Positions 37,580-49,480 of a DNA stretch of 64,000 bases are shown here, piece by piece. Positions within the stretch are counted from its first letter, which is position 1. Each line of letters opens with the position of its first letter. The stretch covers positions 3,550,501 through 3,614,500 of the forward strand of contig CM036618.1 of the NCBI GenBank assembly GCA_020746105.1. Reading direction: 5' to 3'. The DNA is from Trogon surrucura. Lineage: Eukaryota > Chordata > Aves > Trogoniformes > Trogonidae. The translations under genes and the position numbers were made by a program. The notes beneath the pieces were generated by a model. The model saw only the letters and a program-made list of their open reading frames with translations, was not told where the DNA came from and ran no database searches.

Positions 37580-37857
37580 GAAAGATGGTAAGTTGAGTCA
37601 GAATAAAGGAAGTCTTGTCTGCCTTGAGTGCCCATGCTCACCTGGTTTACTTCCACATGACTCTCAATAACCTACGTGCTGTCTTCTCTGATGTCCCTTA
37701 GGTGTAATACGGAGGTTGCACAGCCTCCCACTCCCTTCTTTCTTTCCCGTCCAATATCTTGCAGACCTGCCTTCCAGTCAAAGTCTGGCAGTGTCCTGAA
37801 ATTCAGATCCTGTCCGGAGCATCTGAGAAGAACAAAGATGTTTGGTTTGAGCCACAA

Positions 37858-38593
37858 CAACCCCCAGCAGTGCTATAGCCTTGAGGAGGAGTGGCTGGAG
37901 AGCTGCCAGGCAGAGAGGGACCTGGGGGTGTTGATGGACAGTCACCTGACCAGGAGCCAGCAGTGTGCCCAGGGGGACAAGAAGGCCAACGGCATCCTGG
38001 CCTGGATCAAGAATGGTGTTGTCAGCAGGAACAGGGAGGTCATCACGCCCCTGTGCTCAGCTTTGGTGAGGCCACACCTCTAGTACTGTGTCCAGTTTTG
38101 GACCCCTCCCTACAAGAATGACATTGAGGTGCTGGAGAGGGTACGGAGGCAGTTGCTAAGCTGGGAAGGGATTTGGAGCACCTGTCCTATGAGGAACAGC
38201 CGAGGGATCTGGAGCTGTTTAGCCTGGAGAAGAGGAGACTGAGGGGAGACCTTATCACCTTCTACAACTACCTGACAGGAGGTTGTAGCGAGACGGGGGT
38301 TAGTCTGTTCTCCCTAGTGGCGAGTGATAGGATGAGGGGAAATGGCCTCAAGTTGCACCAGGGCCAGGTTGGATATTAAGAAGAATTTCTTTACTGAAAG
38401 ATGATTGTCAGGCATTGGGACAACCTTCCCCAGGAGGTGGTTGAGTCTCCATCCCTGGAGGCTTTTAACAGAAGAGTAGATGTTGCCTTGAAGGACGTGG
38501 TTTAGTGGTGTTGATAGGGCTGGGGAAAGGTTGGACTCGATCTTGAAGGTCTCTTCCAGCCAAAACTGTTCTATGATTCTATGCTTCTATGAT
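37858..38593 (+). mobile_element. CR1 LINE 3' part
   Basis: About 735 bp on the plus strand. It starts near the [16 protein letters not shown] block, continues [28 protein letters not shown], and ends with TTGAAGGTCTCTTCCAGCC and four ATTCTATG-like units. It carries a stop after R-P-H-L and later frameshifts. It is a different subfamily from 36456 (AACTACCTGACAGGAGG type). Confidence 0.94.
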
Positions 38594-39888
38594 ACTGTTA
38601 TGTATGAGGCACTTCTTTTCCTACTATGTTTCTTTGATAGGCAATGGAATGCTGGACTTTCACAGCTGTGTGGGGCTCATCCTGGAGTCTGTCTGCTGCG
38701 AACTATGACAGATGCAGGAGAATGAGTTACTGTCTTTGTATTATAGGGAGTTTCTTAAGACGAAGCTGATAACTTCTGGAGAAAATCACCAAGATTTTGG
38801 GACATCACTATATGAGAAAGTCCACTTTCCCCATTACTTCCCAGTGGCCAGGGGATTGACAGAAAAACTGGTACCACAAAGCACTTTTGTTTTTTAATGG
38901 CCTGAGCAAGCGCGATGAGGAACTTTCTGGAGTCCTTCTCTACTGAGTGTTCATTCTGCTTTGAAATATGAAGGTGGAGAAATTGCACGTTCATACCCCC
39001 ACTGCTACAAAAACCCTCTCCAAAGTGAAGATAGTAGCGGTTTCTTCAGGGGAACAGCTGTGTAGTTCAGTCATGGAGAACATTACGTGCTTTTCCTGGT
39101 AACAGCCAGAAGCTATTACCAAGGATCAGCACCCCAGTGGGCCTCTGCAATGAGTGTCCACCCTCTCTTGTTGTTAGTGTGCTGTGCAGTCCAACGAGTT
39201 GGCGTGATGGTCCTCACTGGTTGTATCTGTAGCGGTAATTTAAGGTTTACAAGCACGCTCCTAAGGACAGTTTTGGACCACATCATCTGGAAATGTCACA
39301 AATTACCCTTGGACTTGGCTCAGGAGTTAAAATAGACCACTCCCAATAGGTGTTTTTAATGTGACCACCCTACTCTGCAGGTTGAAAGAGTTTGGTAGCA
39401 TGGCCAGACGGTGCCTTAAATCCAAGGATGGAGTCAGAGTGTACCTCAAGGTCACAATACCAACTTCCAGCACCAACACAGAGATCTCATGAGCAAGTTT
39501 CTCTCCTCACAACAGGCATATCCTTGGTGTCTGTAGGCAAAGAGTTACCATTTCACAGTAGACCTGTGTCTGAAGCAGGACAACTTGCATAGCCCACATC
39601 ATACCTGGGCTTTCCCTATGAAGTGATGGGTCAAGGGGTCAGTTATCATTCACTGGGCTAAACATGTTTGGGTTTGGCAGGGAGTTGGGAGAGGGACTGA
39701 AGCTAGAAAACTGGAGCAGAGAAGCCAAAGCACAGCTCAGCAGCAGCAGTAGAGATGTGTCCCCCCATGCATGTGTGGTGGATTTATCCACCCTCCTGGG
39801 CAGGGGTGTGGTGGAGCAGGAGGTGACAAAGGAATGAAGAAAATCAGGGACAGGGGTTGAATTTAGGGGTTTGGTGGACGAGACACCT
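38594..39888. other. intergenic, no recognised feature
   Basis: Unique DNA between CR1 copies. No exon or RNA gene was recognised. Confidence 0.5.
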
Positions 39889-40187
39889 TAAAGGAGGTTG
39901 TAGAGAGGTGGGGATCGATCTGTTCAACCATGTAACAAATGATAGGACAAGAGGAAATGGCCTCAAGTTGCACCAGGGGAGGTTTAGATTGGATATCAGG
40001 AGGAATTTCTTTACTGAAAGGATAATCAGGCATTGGAATGGGCTGCCCAGGGCAGTGGTGGAGGTGTGTAGACACAGCGCTTAGGGAGATGGTTTAGTCA
40101 AGCACTTGTCAGTGTTAGGTTAATGGTTAGACTTGCTGATCTTACTTTTTTTTTTTTTTTTCCAATCAAGGTGATTCAGCGATTCTG
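39889..40187 (+). mobile_element. CR1 LINE 3' tail with poly-T expansion
   Basis: A 299-bp plus-strand copy of the same variant as 3301-3760 (GTTTAGTCAAGCACTTGTC, GTCAGTGTTAGGTTAATGG). The normal GGTCTTTTCCAA near its end is replaced by a T run of about 17 at 40146-40162, followed by CCAATCAAGGTGATTCAGCG. Confidence 0.92.
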
Positions 40188-40660
40188 TGGGATGAGAAGG
40201 GACAGGACAGGTATCAGTTACTCAGTCCCTGGGGGTGTAGGCTCACTTGGGAGTCTCAATGCAGGGACCATAACACTGCCAGAGGATAAAAACCACTTCC
40301 CTTGCAGCGATGCCCAGGGGAGAAATGATGTGCTTGTGCCATCCTCTATCTGGGGACTCCCTGGGGAGGTCACATCACCTAGAGGCAGCAGCAGACAATG
40401 AGAGATTTCCAGCTGCAGGGTAGTTTAAGTCTGGACCATCCTTACCCCCAGGGTCTTCTGCTCCCTCAAGCTGCCTCGTGCTGTGGTTTGACCCAGTGGG
40501 CACCTGGTTTTCCTGGAGCACCCTGCTGAAGACACACTCTTACTGTGGTTTTAAAGAAACTCAAGATTGGCAGGATCTGAAATGTTGCAGATCTGCTTTT
40601 GGTTTCGTAGGCTCTGTGTCCGACGTGGGGTAGAAAGGAAAGAATAAAAAGACACAGCAC
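40188..40660. other. intergenic, no recognised feature
   Basis: Unique sequence. Nothing was recognised. Confidence 0.5.
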
Positions 40661-41330
40661 ACTGCAAACGTGTTATTAAAATGAACTGTTTATATTATCT
40701 CAGTTGAGTCAATACATTATAATGTATTAAAATGGAAAGGTACAAAATTGAAATAAATACTTTCTGATTCATGTATAAATCTTTTGTCAAGATGACATTT
40801 TGTTTGTGTTTTTTTTTTTTTTCGTCAGTACATGTTTCAATAAAACATTTAAAATGACAAAGTATCGTTTAAAACATGGTTCATGGAAGAAAAAGGTTGA
40901 AATCAAACAACTTTTGGCTTGTTTTGGCATGAGATCTTGACACAATCTGGGTTCCCCAAAACCACGTAAATGGTGGTAAAATATAAATGCTCAAACTTAT
41001 TTAAAAAAATAAACAGGCTTTACAAAACCCTCTGATCCTTGACTTAGCCACTTTTCTGTATAGTCTGCACTTAACGATATATACATTCATTATTGTCCAA
41101 GGGAAGACAGCCACTGACGTTCATTTAAACAGCTTGGTGGAGAGGCCTGACAAACAGTATGCAGCTGACTACAATTAACAAGGTTTAAAAAATTCCCGAC
41201 AGTGCAAAAAAAAAATTAAAAAAAAAAAAAAAAAAACAGCTCAGAAATCAAAGCGTACAAATGGGACAGGGAAAAGGCAAGTGCATAAGCCCAGATATGA
41301 TGCAAAGCTCTGGGCGTTTGGGCCAGGTCT
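40660..41330 (-). other. AT-rich 3'UTR-like block, possible minus-strand transcript end
   Basis: About 650 bp of AT-rich, non-repetitive sequence with long T/A runs and no frames. Read on the minus strand it ends with AATATAAA (40689-40696) and AATAAC (40672-40677), followed by a GT-rich stretch (GCAGTGTGCTGTGTC) that resembles a cleavage/polyadenylation site with variant signals. AATAAA hexamers also occur on the plus strand (about 40754 and 40837), so strand is not settled. A 3'UTR of XKR6, the usual upstream neighbour of PINX1, is one explanation. Confidence 0.4.
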
Positions 41331-41399
41331 AACAAAAACCAGCTTTCTTCAGGGTAAGCCAGCTGGTCAGCTTCTCCTGCAAAGCTCTGCCTAACGTAG

Positions 41400-41660
41400 G
41401 CTCGTAGATCCGCCCGTTTGCTGACAACAGGTCACTTCAGGCTCCCCTGCAGCTCCTGGGAAAAATCACCCCTTGGCACGCGGGGGGAATCTTCTGCCGA
41501 GACTCCGTCCTCGGTCGCAGTGAAGGCGAAAGCCGCGCTAAAGCTGAATAGACGGGTGCAAGCCTGGCCTGGGAGAGGGGGGGGTGATGTCTCTGGGTCA
41601 GAAATTGAGGAACGGGAAGGGAGGACGGGGGAGTGTGAATGTGGGGTTGGGACCTTATGA
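41400..41660. other. small GC/CpG-enriched patch
   Basis: A local rise in CG dinucleotides and G-runs within AT-rich surroundings. No motif or coding family was recognised. Confidence 0.4.
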
Positions 41661-43479
41661 GAAGAGGCGTTGGGGAATTCGCTCCGAGGCAGCAGGTTTT
41701 TATCAGGATCGCGGGAGCAGGCTTGTTCGTGTGCTTTAGTCTCGACAGTGTGCTTATTTCTTTGTCACCATGGGCTGTTGTGGTCCCTCTAACCTCTACC
41801 ATGTGCTTATCGTTCTGGGGCAATGGCCAGGGGGTGCTGCTTGGGGCAGGATGTGAAAGAATGGGCTTGCCTGTTGGGTAGTGGTGACTTTCTCCAAATT
41901 TCAGTATTCAGTTTGGGTGAAACTTCACCCAAAAGAAGAAAAGAAACACGGTTACATTAAAAATGGTATTAGAGGGAATCTTCCTGCCAACCTCTGGATG
42001 AAGTTCCTCAATGCCTCATACAGATCCTGCGAGTCGTGTCGCTGCCAGCAAGTTAAAACACATAAACCAAAGAGTGGGTTTTCTTTGTTTGGTGTTTTTT
42101 TTGACGGCAGTAGAAGATTTTATCACCTCAGAAGGGAATTACAGCCCCATCCTGGCTCGGTTGAAGGGCAGGTAGGACTTGAGGAGGTGCTGCCTGTGTT
42201 GTTCTTGGTGCTCTTCAAGCTGATAGGGATCAACTCCTCTTGGGTACCTGGTTGCTCCCATCCTGTGAAGGAGGATCTCGTGGCACGAGCTATTTCACAA
42301 TGCTCTGAACGGCTCATACCAAAGGCAATCCCATTGCAAAGAGAGCCCTGTGAGGTTTGGGATGTGGGGGTCAGAGGGTCAAGGGATGTCAAGGGTATTG
42401 TCTGGAAAAATTGGTTTCTCACCCCTCCACCAAAAGCCAGTGCGTCACAGCTGAAACTTCTTGGGAAATGCCAGCTTCAAGCTGTTTCCTGCTCAGAAAT
42501 ACCATAGCCATGGGGAAATGAAGGATGTCATTTGAGGTTCTTGGATGTCTTCTTTGACATTTTCATTCAGTTTTGCCTTTTTTTTTTTTTTTTATTTTCT
42601 GATTTCTGAACAGCTTTTAATTTCAAAATGCAGAGTAATTTAAAAAGAAAAAAATAAACCCCCAAACCAGGGAAAGATCAAAACAACCTCTCTCCAAGAT
42701 ACCAAAACTGTTTTTTGTTGGCATATGCATTGTTTTGCATATTTTTGTTTCATGTTTGCTGTTAGCCTTGAGGCTTCTATGTGGGTTGGAAAAACAAATT
42801 CACAAAAATTCTTAAGGGATGGAACAGTTCTTCCCTACCCAACTCTGCTGTGCAGAAAACTTGATTCACTTTAGAAAAAGCTCTCCCCTTAAGTATTTTT
42901 GAGTTCTTGACTCAGTTTTCAGAGGCAAACGAAGCTGAAGTTCTCTGAGTGCTGCTTTCCAGTGAGGGGGACCCACCCGAAGCTGCTCTAAGAATTGCCA
43001 CGTGCCAGTGTGGGTAAATGGAGGTAATTCATCTTTTTTCAGCTGTTTTCCCTTTAGCAAACCCACGTGCTTCACAAGAAGGGTCTTCTATGGGCTCCTT
43101 TTCTGCCTCTGGCAGGATAATGTGCACTTTCTCTTTGTGTTTTTTGTGTTTTATTTTGAATTTTAACCATTTTTAATCCTAATCTAGTCTTCTTGCAATC
43201 TTCTCCACCTCAGTGGAAGTCCTTAGGTTACTGGCTTGAAGGAAGCAGCAGAAACTCCTTGGACAGAATAGTTTTCATTCTGTGAACCATTCACTCTGGT
43301 TGAGATGAAGCTCGGGATAAAATCGCATCCTTTGCTGACTGTGGGGTAGGTTAGGAATGTGACAAGGTTTTCCTCTCCTCCAGCTCCAGTTGCTGGGATT
43401 CACGTCATAAATCCTGTCTGATAGAGCCTAAATCCATTGACTGAAGCATGTGTGGTCAAGGAAAGTCTGTCTCTGGGCA
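41661..43479. other. unannotated, no recognised feature
   Basis: The largest frame is a 208-codon plus-strand one at 41881-42507, with no signal peptide, domain or repeat that I recognise. T-runs occur at 42100 and 42580. No transposon was seen. Confidence 0.5.
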
Positions 43480-43950
43480 TCAAGGTGCTAAACTCCTAGC
43501 AAAGCAGAGAAGTGATTTAAAATTTCCTTTTTCTCTGCACGGCCTTTCAAATAGCAACCAGTAAACATTTCTCAGGATGTTTCTGTGGTGCTGTAGGACA
43601 GCCAGGACTGTGCCATGGAAAGCACTGGCATCCCACACGCAGCCAAAATGTGCACTCACGTGATTCTCCAGTGGGATTTTGCAATCCAAAGGCTGAGCGT
43701 TCATGGCGGCAAAGAGATTGATTAGGTGGTTGCTGGAGGCATGGGACGGTGGGGCAAAAACCCCTCTGTCCATGGTTGCGTCGATAATTTCAGCTATCCG
43801 AGAAATAAGAGCAGAGCTTCTCATACCTGAACTCCTCCAATGTGTCCTATCCAGCCTTGCCTGCGGGGAGTCTACGTAAATAACCCGAACCTTAGCATCA
43901 TAAAAAAAGCAGTGAATAAAACTCATAACGGTTTTGACCTCTGCCAACAC
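43480..43950 (-). other. 156-codon open frame of unknown status
   Basis: The open frame begins M-L-A-E-V-K-T-V-M-S-F and has mixed, protein-like composition (Asp, Arg, Ile and His spread evenly), unlike the low-complexity frames elsewhere. I recognise no family. No flanking splice sites were established and no promoter was seen, so it may be chance. Confidence 0.2.
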
Positions 43951-44546
43951 CGATGTCTGAAGGAAGAGTTTGTATGGGGAACGATGATGAGCTACTCTGT
44001 GAATGGTGGGCTTTTCTACCTCTCTTTCCAGACAAGGGTCTCAGTAACGGAGCCTCACAACACCCCTGTGAGGTAGATATTATTAAACCTGGGTGAGCAA
44101 ACTGAGGCACGCACAGATGAAGTAGAGAGCAAGCGTGAGGAAAAGCTACGATGAGGATCCAGGGAACCTTGAGCTCTTGCTCTGAGTAGCATTTCCCCTC
44201 TGAAGAAGAAGACACACGGCTGTCTGCTGGAAGGTGGCAGGAACAGACCAATATGTTCCTGGGACAACATATCAACGTTCATTTTCCTGGTTGAAGACCA
44301 GGGTTCAGCTTGTTAAAGGTCAAAAAAGGACGCTGGGCATAACACCAATGAAAGAGACAATCCAGAAGAGGTAAGGAACCAAGTCAGGAGGGGGACACGA
44401 ACAAAAGCACAACCAAAACATAGCTCAGAAGGGCTCTTCAGAAGAACACCCTCAACTGAACTTTAAAACTACGATGGAAAGACCAAAGGGATTTGGTTTC
44501 TTGGATCCAGTGGCTTGCATTGAACCTTCTACCTCCTTATCTCACA

Positions 44547-44897
44547 GGAAAGAAAGGGGGAAGGAATGGAGAGAGGGAGGAAGGAAGAGGGAAAATGGGA
44601 AAGGGAAAATGGGAAAGGGAAGGGAAAGGGAAAGGGAAAGGGAAAGGGAAAGGGAAAGGAAAAGGAAAAAAGGAAAAGAAAAGGAAAAGGAAAAGGAAAA
44701 AGAAAAGGAAAAGGAAAAGGAAAAGGAAAAGGAAAAGGAAAGGAAATGGGAAGGCGGAAGGAAAAGGGAAAGGGAAAGGGAAAGGGAAAGGGAAAGGGAA
44801 AGGGAAAAGGAAAAAGGAAAAAGGAAAAAGGAAAGGGAAAGGAAAAGGGAAGGCGGAAGGAAAAGGAAAAGGAAAAAGAGGAAGAGAGAAAGAAAAA
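44547..44897 (+). repeat. polypurine GGGAAA/GGAAAA satellite-like tract
   Basis: About 350 bases of almost only A and G on the plus strand. Pure-purine runs reach 136 bases (44611-44746) and 97 bases (44756-44852), broken by single T or C. It is built of GGGAAA and GGAAAA hexamers. A 20-base block GGGAAGGCGGAAGGAAAAGG occurs twice, 99 bases apart (44748 and 44847), showing a higher-order duplication. Lysine/arginine-rich frames over it are artefacts. Confidence 0.95.
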
Positions 44898-47229
44898 TCA
44901 CATGTAAAGCCACATAGTCTTCCCTGTTTGCCATGTGCCCCTGCTGGGACATAGGCCAAGGGGGCACTTTCCCTTCTAACATTCTGCAAAGTGCTGCTAG
45001 GCGGAGAAAATACAGGGCAGACTGTCCCATGCAGAAGGATTTGGGAAATAGCACCTGGAGCAAGGTTTGCTACAATAAGTTGGTTATTCTTTATTGCGTT
45101 GGAAATACAACAGTCATGTAAAGTCCTGCATAAATCCACAGCTCTGACCTGCAAAATCTCAGCCTGGCCTTGACTTTGCCGAATATTTTCAGGGTTTAGG
45201 ACTTGAGGGTTTTTTGTTCTATTTTGTTTGGTTTAAAGGATGGAAATTAAACCTAGTTCATGGGATTTGTTCTTCTTAGGGGCAGGAGGGGGAAAGGCTG
45301 TCTGTAACAAAGAGATTCTTCTACTGGGTTGCTAGTAAGGATGAGCTTAGAGGGTGAGCGAAGCAGTGTGCCCAGCTTGTAAACCAGTGTAATTTTTTTT
45401 TTTTAAAGAGGATTTTTATCTAACCCCAGAACATGCTCCCACTGAGCAAATCAAAGCTTGGTAGGCAACTAGATGAGCGTCTTTCTGGCAGGTGGTAGAG
45501 AGCTGTGCCATGCCTTTGGCTGGTGCACGTTAGAACAGCTGCAGTTATTTCTGTGTGACTCGGACAACCTACATCAGATGTGTGGTTAATTGCTCAAATG
45601 AAAGCATTTTCATTCTGGCCTTGAGACCAGGGAGGAGAACCGACCGTTGGAGGCTGACTCTTTGCAGGACGCTGCTCTACAATCCAGCTTCCTCTTGATG
45701 TACGTTGGGCCATGAAGAGGCAGATAGCCCAAGGGCAAGGTGACACTACATGAGCATACTTCCAGATTTGTCAAGAAACAAACTCTTTTCTAATAGGGCA
45801 CAGCTCCTTCTCCCAGATCTGTTGAAGAAAAGGAAAGCCAGGTTTGCAGAAGCAAATCCTAACTATCAGGAAAAGCTCTTGCAAGGGATTGAATACTGAG
45901 GATGCTCCACGTACAACCTTGAGGGGTCTGAAGTAACAGATCTCAAAGCCTTCGAAAGCAAAACTTGATTTCAGCAGGAGCTTTTCTTTAGAAAGACTTA
46001 GGCTTGAATCCTTCTTAAAGAGAAAGACCCACTGAGCATCACACCACGAAACATCAACCAGGTGATCTCCTCTCGCCAGAGAGCCGGCGCTGGGGCATTT
46101 CCACCGTTTAACTGGAGAACCTCTGGATCTGGAACAAAGTAAGAATAAAGCTTACCAAGCTGGGGAGACGACAGTGACGAGCAGCTTTTCAGAGATGCAG
46201 CCAATCCTGCAACAAATCACAGGATTTGCAGTCAGCATCGAGGCCACAAGCCGGCATCCATCAAGCTGTATGATTTGGCCACGGGACAGTGCGTATATCT
46301 GCATGCCAAGCAAGGATTCCTGCCAGTGCCTAATGTCAGGCTTTTTATTTCTGTCCAGATAAAAACCAGTCAGAACATCAAGCAGTAAAGTCAAGTGCAA
46401 CCATGGTTTAAAAGAAGTAGTGGAGATCAGAGAAGACTGGAAGGTAATTGGCCAAGAGCTCTGTATAAAGAAGGGAGGCAAGGAAAGAGAGAGAGAGATG
46501 GAGTTGATTCATTCCTGGAGCGCAGGAGGGGCAGATTTGTTCCCTTTTCTCCTGTGTGAAAAGAATATTTTCAAAGCTTTTAGGAAAGAAAAAGCTGATG
46601 AAAGCAAACTGGAAAAGTTTCGGTTACTTGGGCAGCACAATGCCCAGCATTGTGCAAGGACAGAAAAAAAAAAGACAGAAACTGCCCAGAAAAGGAAATT
46701 AAATGAAACCTCTCTGGTCTTAGTGTGGACTTAGCTGGGTGTTGTGCATGTTATACTTTTGCTAAGTTCCCCCAAAGGTGTGATGCCCACCTCTTGCACT
46801 AGGCTGTTGCATTTAGTTGCCGTGAGCTGTAGGAGACTGGGCAGGTTCACCCCACACGTGGCTGCAGGTTAGTAACAGTGCTCTCTGCCACTTTACAGGC
46901 TTAAGATCACCTTATGCTGGAAGAGCCCTTTGAGACCCTCTGGGATGAAGAGCATGAAGAAATTAAGATAGTTCTATGTAGCCAAATCTAGCTCCGTCTT
47001 GTTCTGGGGAAAGGCCACTGGAGTTTTTTCATGGAGTAAGAGACAAGAACCTGTCAGTGCAGAGAGGTCAGACCCAGGAACCACTGACCAGCACAAGAAG
47101 GTCAATCCCAGGAGCCATTAATGGTCACTAAAACCACTGTCTTTCAATGGCGTTGGTGTGTTCCTGCTGGAGGCTTGGAAACATCCCCATTCTTGGCACC
47201 GGCAGAAGCAAAGCTTGGAGAAAACTGCT
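44898..47229. other. unannotated, no recognised feature
   Basis: Unique sequence with no transposon. A short GA repeat lies at about 46486-46499. Frames up to 109 codons lack family features. Confidence 0.5.
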
Positions 47230-47763
47230 AAGAGGTGTGGTAGGGGGCAGGAGATGCGAAAATGAACCGCGACCGTTGCCCGCGTGGTCCTCACTCGGAC
47301 GTTTGGTCCTAACTCTCATCGCATCCATCGGCCAGACCCAGCTCTGCGCGGTACAGAGCCGGCTCCGCTGGGACGCGGCGGGTTTGTGCTTCTGGAAGGG
47401 ATCACGGGGCTTATTGCGAATGACGAAGGGTCACTGTGTTTCTCACGGGTGGCAGGGGCCAGTCGTCCCCACTCGGCCGTTATTTCAGCAGTGTGGGACG
47501 GCTGCCACTACAAACCGAATTCATCCATTAGAGAGCCCCGGGAGGGGGGGATGCCTGCTGTGATCCTGATAAAACACGTGCTGCCGAGAGGAAAAACCCA
47601 GCCTTCGTTCGTCAAGGAGGCACCAAATCCTGCCCTCATACCCCTCCGTTGTCAGAGACCGCCTGGCCCGACGCTGACGTCCCCGCGTCCGACTGGAAGG
47701 AGCCACTCGGGTCCTCCTCGTCCCGGTGGCACTCGCAGCCCGGCCTCTGGCATCTCCCCGCCG
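47230..47763 (+). promoter_or_regulatory. small CpG-rich block ending in a splice donor
   Basis: About 530 bp with many CG dinucleotides and raised GC between AT-rich flanks. On the plus strand it ends CCGCCG followed by GTAAGTAAG (GT at 47764-47765), a full consensus splice donor. This is the layout of a CpG promoter with first exon. A plus-strand frame of 214 codons (47284-47928) overlaps it but runs through the donor and shows no known family. It could be the first exon of a noncoding RNA or a shadow of methylation-free DNA. No transcript evidence is available. Confidence 0.35.
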
Positions 47764-47899
47764 GTAAGTAAGATCCCAAAGGAAAGTCAAACCTGGACTT
47801 CGCAGCAAATTAAATGGAACGCAACTGAATCACAAACCGCGATGCAAAAAAAAAAAAAAACCATCGTTTTTTTGCCAGACGAAACGCAGTTTCCACAAC

Positions 47900-49480
47900 C
47901 TGGTTTTAAGGAACGGTATTACATATAGATAGATACACTATGCTAGATCTTGAGAAAAGAAAAAGAAATAAATATGCTAAATAAACTAAGACATACGGTA
48001 TAGGGGATATTCTGATCAACAAACCAATCACCATTAGAATCAAAAAGTAAACCAGCCTTTCACTTAGGACCCTAACAACATTTCTCAATGCACTAAGTAC
48101 ATTTTAAACCATGCAAGTTTACACAAACATCTTAACTAGGTTTTTTTTTGTTTTTTTTTTTTTACTTTTTAAAACACCAACATTATGCATTTCTTTGTTA
48201 ATTATATTGGTTAAAGTGGCAGCCGTTCACTGCCAAATATCAGATACATCATATACATATTTTTATACAGAATCTGGACAACACAACATTACACAGTCTA
48301 AAGAGAGAAAAAAAGATTATTTGTTCCTTTGTTTGTTTGGTTTTTTTTTTTTCAGTTTTGTAAAAAAGATGAAATGGTGATAGGGAGGAGGGAGAAGGTG
48401 TGGGAAATCTTCTGCCAAATTAAAAGATTATATCAAAATAATTCCCGAATCACAGTACAGCAAGGGAAAAAAAAAAATTATTCAAACTGAGCTCCACATT
48501 TAAGATTCTCTTCACTAAGAAACAAGAACTTACACACAGGATGTATCAGTATTTAAAAACAGAATTGCAACACCATGCTGTCTGATTCCAAATACATCGT
48601 ATTAAAAAAAAAAAAAAAAAAAAAGTTTAAAAAGGGGGAGAATAAAAAACCCAACAAATAAAATCAAGAAATGCAGTGATCGCAAAGTTATATCTCGTTG
48701 GTTTGGATCTCCTACCGACCCGCGACGCGTCGCTGTGGGATGGAGCCAACGCGGCCAGAACGACGCCAGCGTCAAGAAATGACTCGGGAGCCGCTCGCTG
48801 CCGGTTCTGCCGGGGCAGCTAGAACTCCCAACGGGATCTGAAACCATCCAAATGGTTTGGAGGGGGAGGGATATATCTTCGCTTTTCCTCCTTACTCGGC
48901 TACTTTGGGCGAACAAGAGCGGGGGAGAGTTGGGGAGTGACCTGCTACGGTTCCCGTGGCCGTACCCTGCCCATCATCAACGCGTGGCAACGCCTGGGTT
49001 CGACTGGACGGAAAGGGAACAGAAAACCCGGAAATTAAGCGTGGAGGATGCTGTCGTTGACATGGTAGGTATACAAAAATGCTAAAATCTCAGATATAAT
49101 CAAAGATACAAAATCAGTTCTGACAAGAGGTTGTTTTTTTTTTTTGTCTTTTTCTTTTTTTTTTTTAATAGTAACCATTACAGTGCAAGGTTTTTTTTTT
49201 AAAGTTATTATTACAGTAAAAGGTGTGTATCTGGTTTTACAGTAACTGTATCACTGATTTTTGTTATGTATAGTAGGTCCCTGATGTAAAGTGTATGCAC
49301 CAGTTTGAGAGAAAACCCCGCACAATAACGGCTCTTTAGCTTTAAATACATTTTTTTTTTTTTCCTTTTTAAACAGATACAAAATAACACATCAATTTCA
49401 CAATTTCACAAGCACGTACTTTTGCCTTAAGAAAAAAGCATGAAAACTTTGTCGAAGCCCCGACGTTTAAATGTCAAAAC
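47900..49480 (-). other. AT-rich 3'UTR-like block with homopolymer runs
   Basis: AT-rich, non-repetitive sequence with many T-runs of 10 or more on the plus strand (A-runs on the minus), no long frames, and a CG-richer island at about 48700-49030. Composition resembles a long avian 3'UTR or conserved regulatory DNA. If transcribed leftwards it could belong with the block at 40660-41330, possibly XKR6. There is no direct evidence of transcription. Confidence 0.3.

Noticed and set aside
41881-42507. 208-codon plus-strand frame
   Set aside because: No recognised family, splice context or promoter; treated as chance.
44474-45154. Long Lys/Arg/Glu-rich and Phe/Leu/Pro-rich frames
   Set aside because: They are translations of the polypurine tract and its complement.
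47284-47928. 214-codon plus-strand frame in the CpG-rich block
   Set aside because: It runs through a strong splice donor and a poly-A run; composition reflects local GC.
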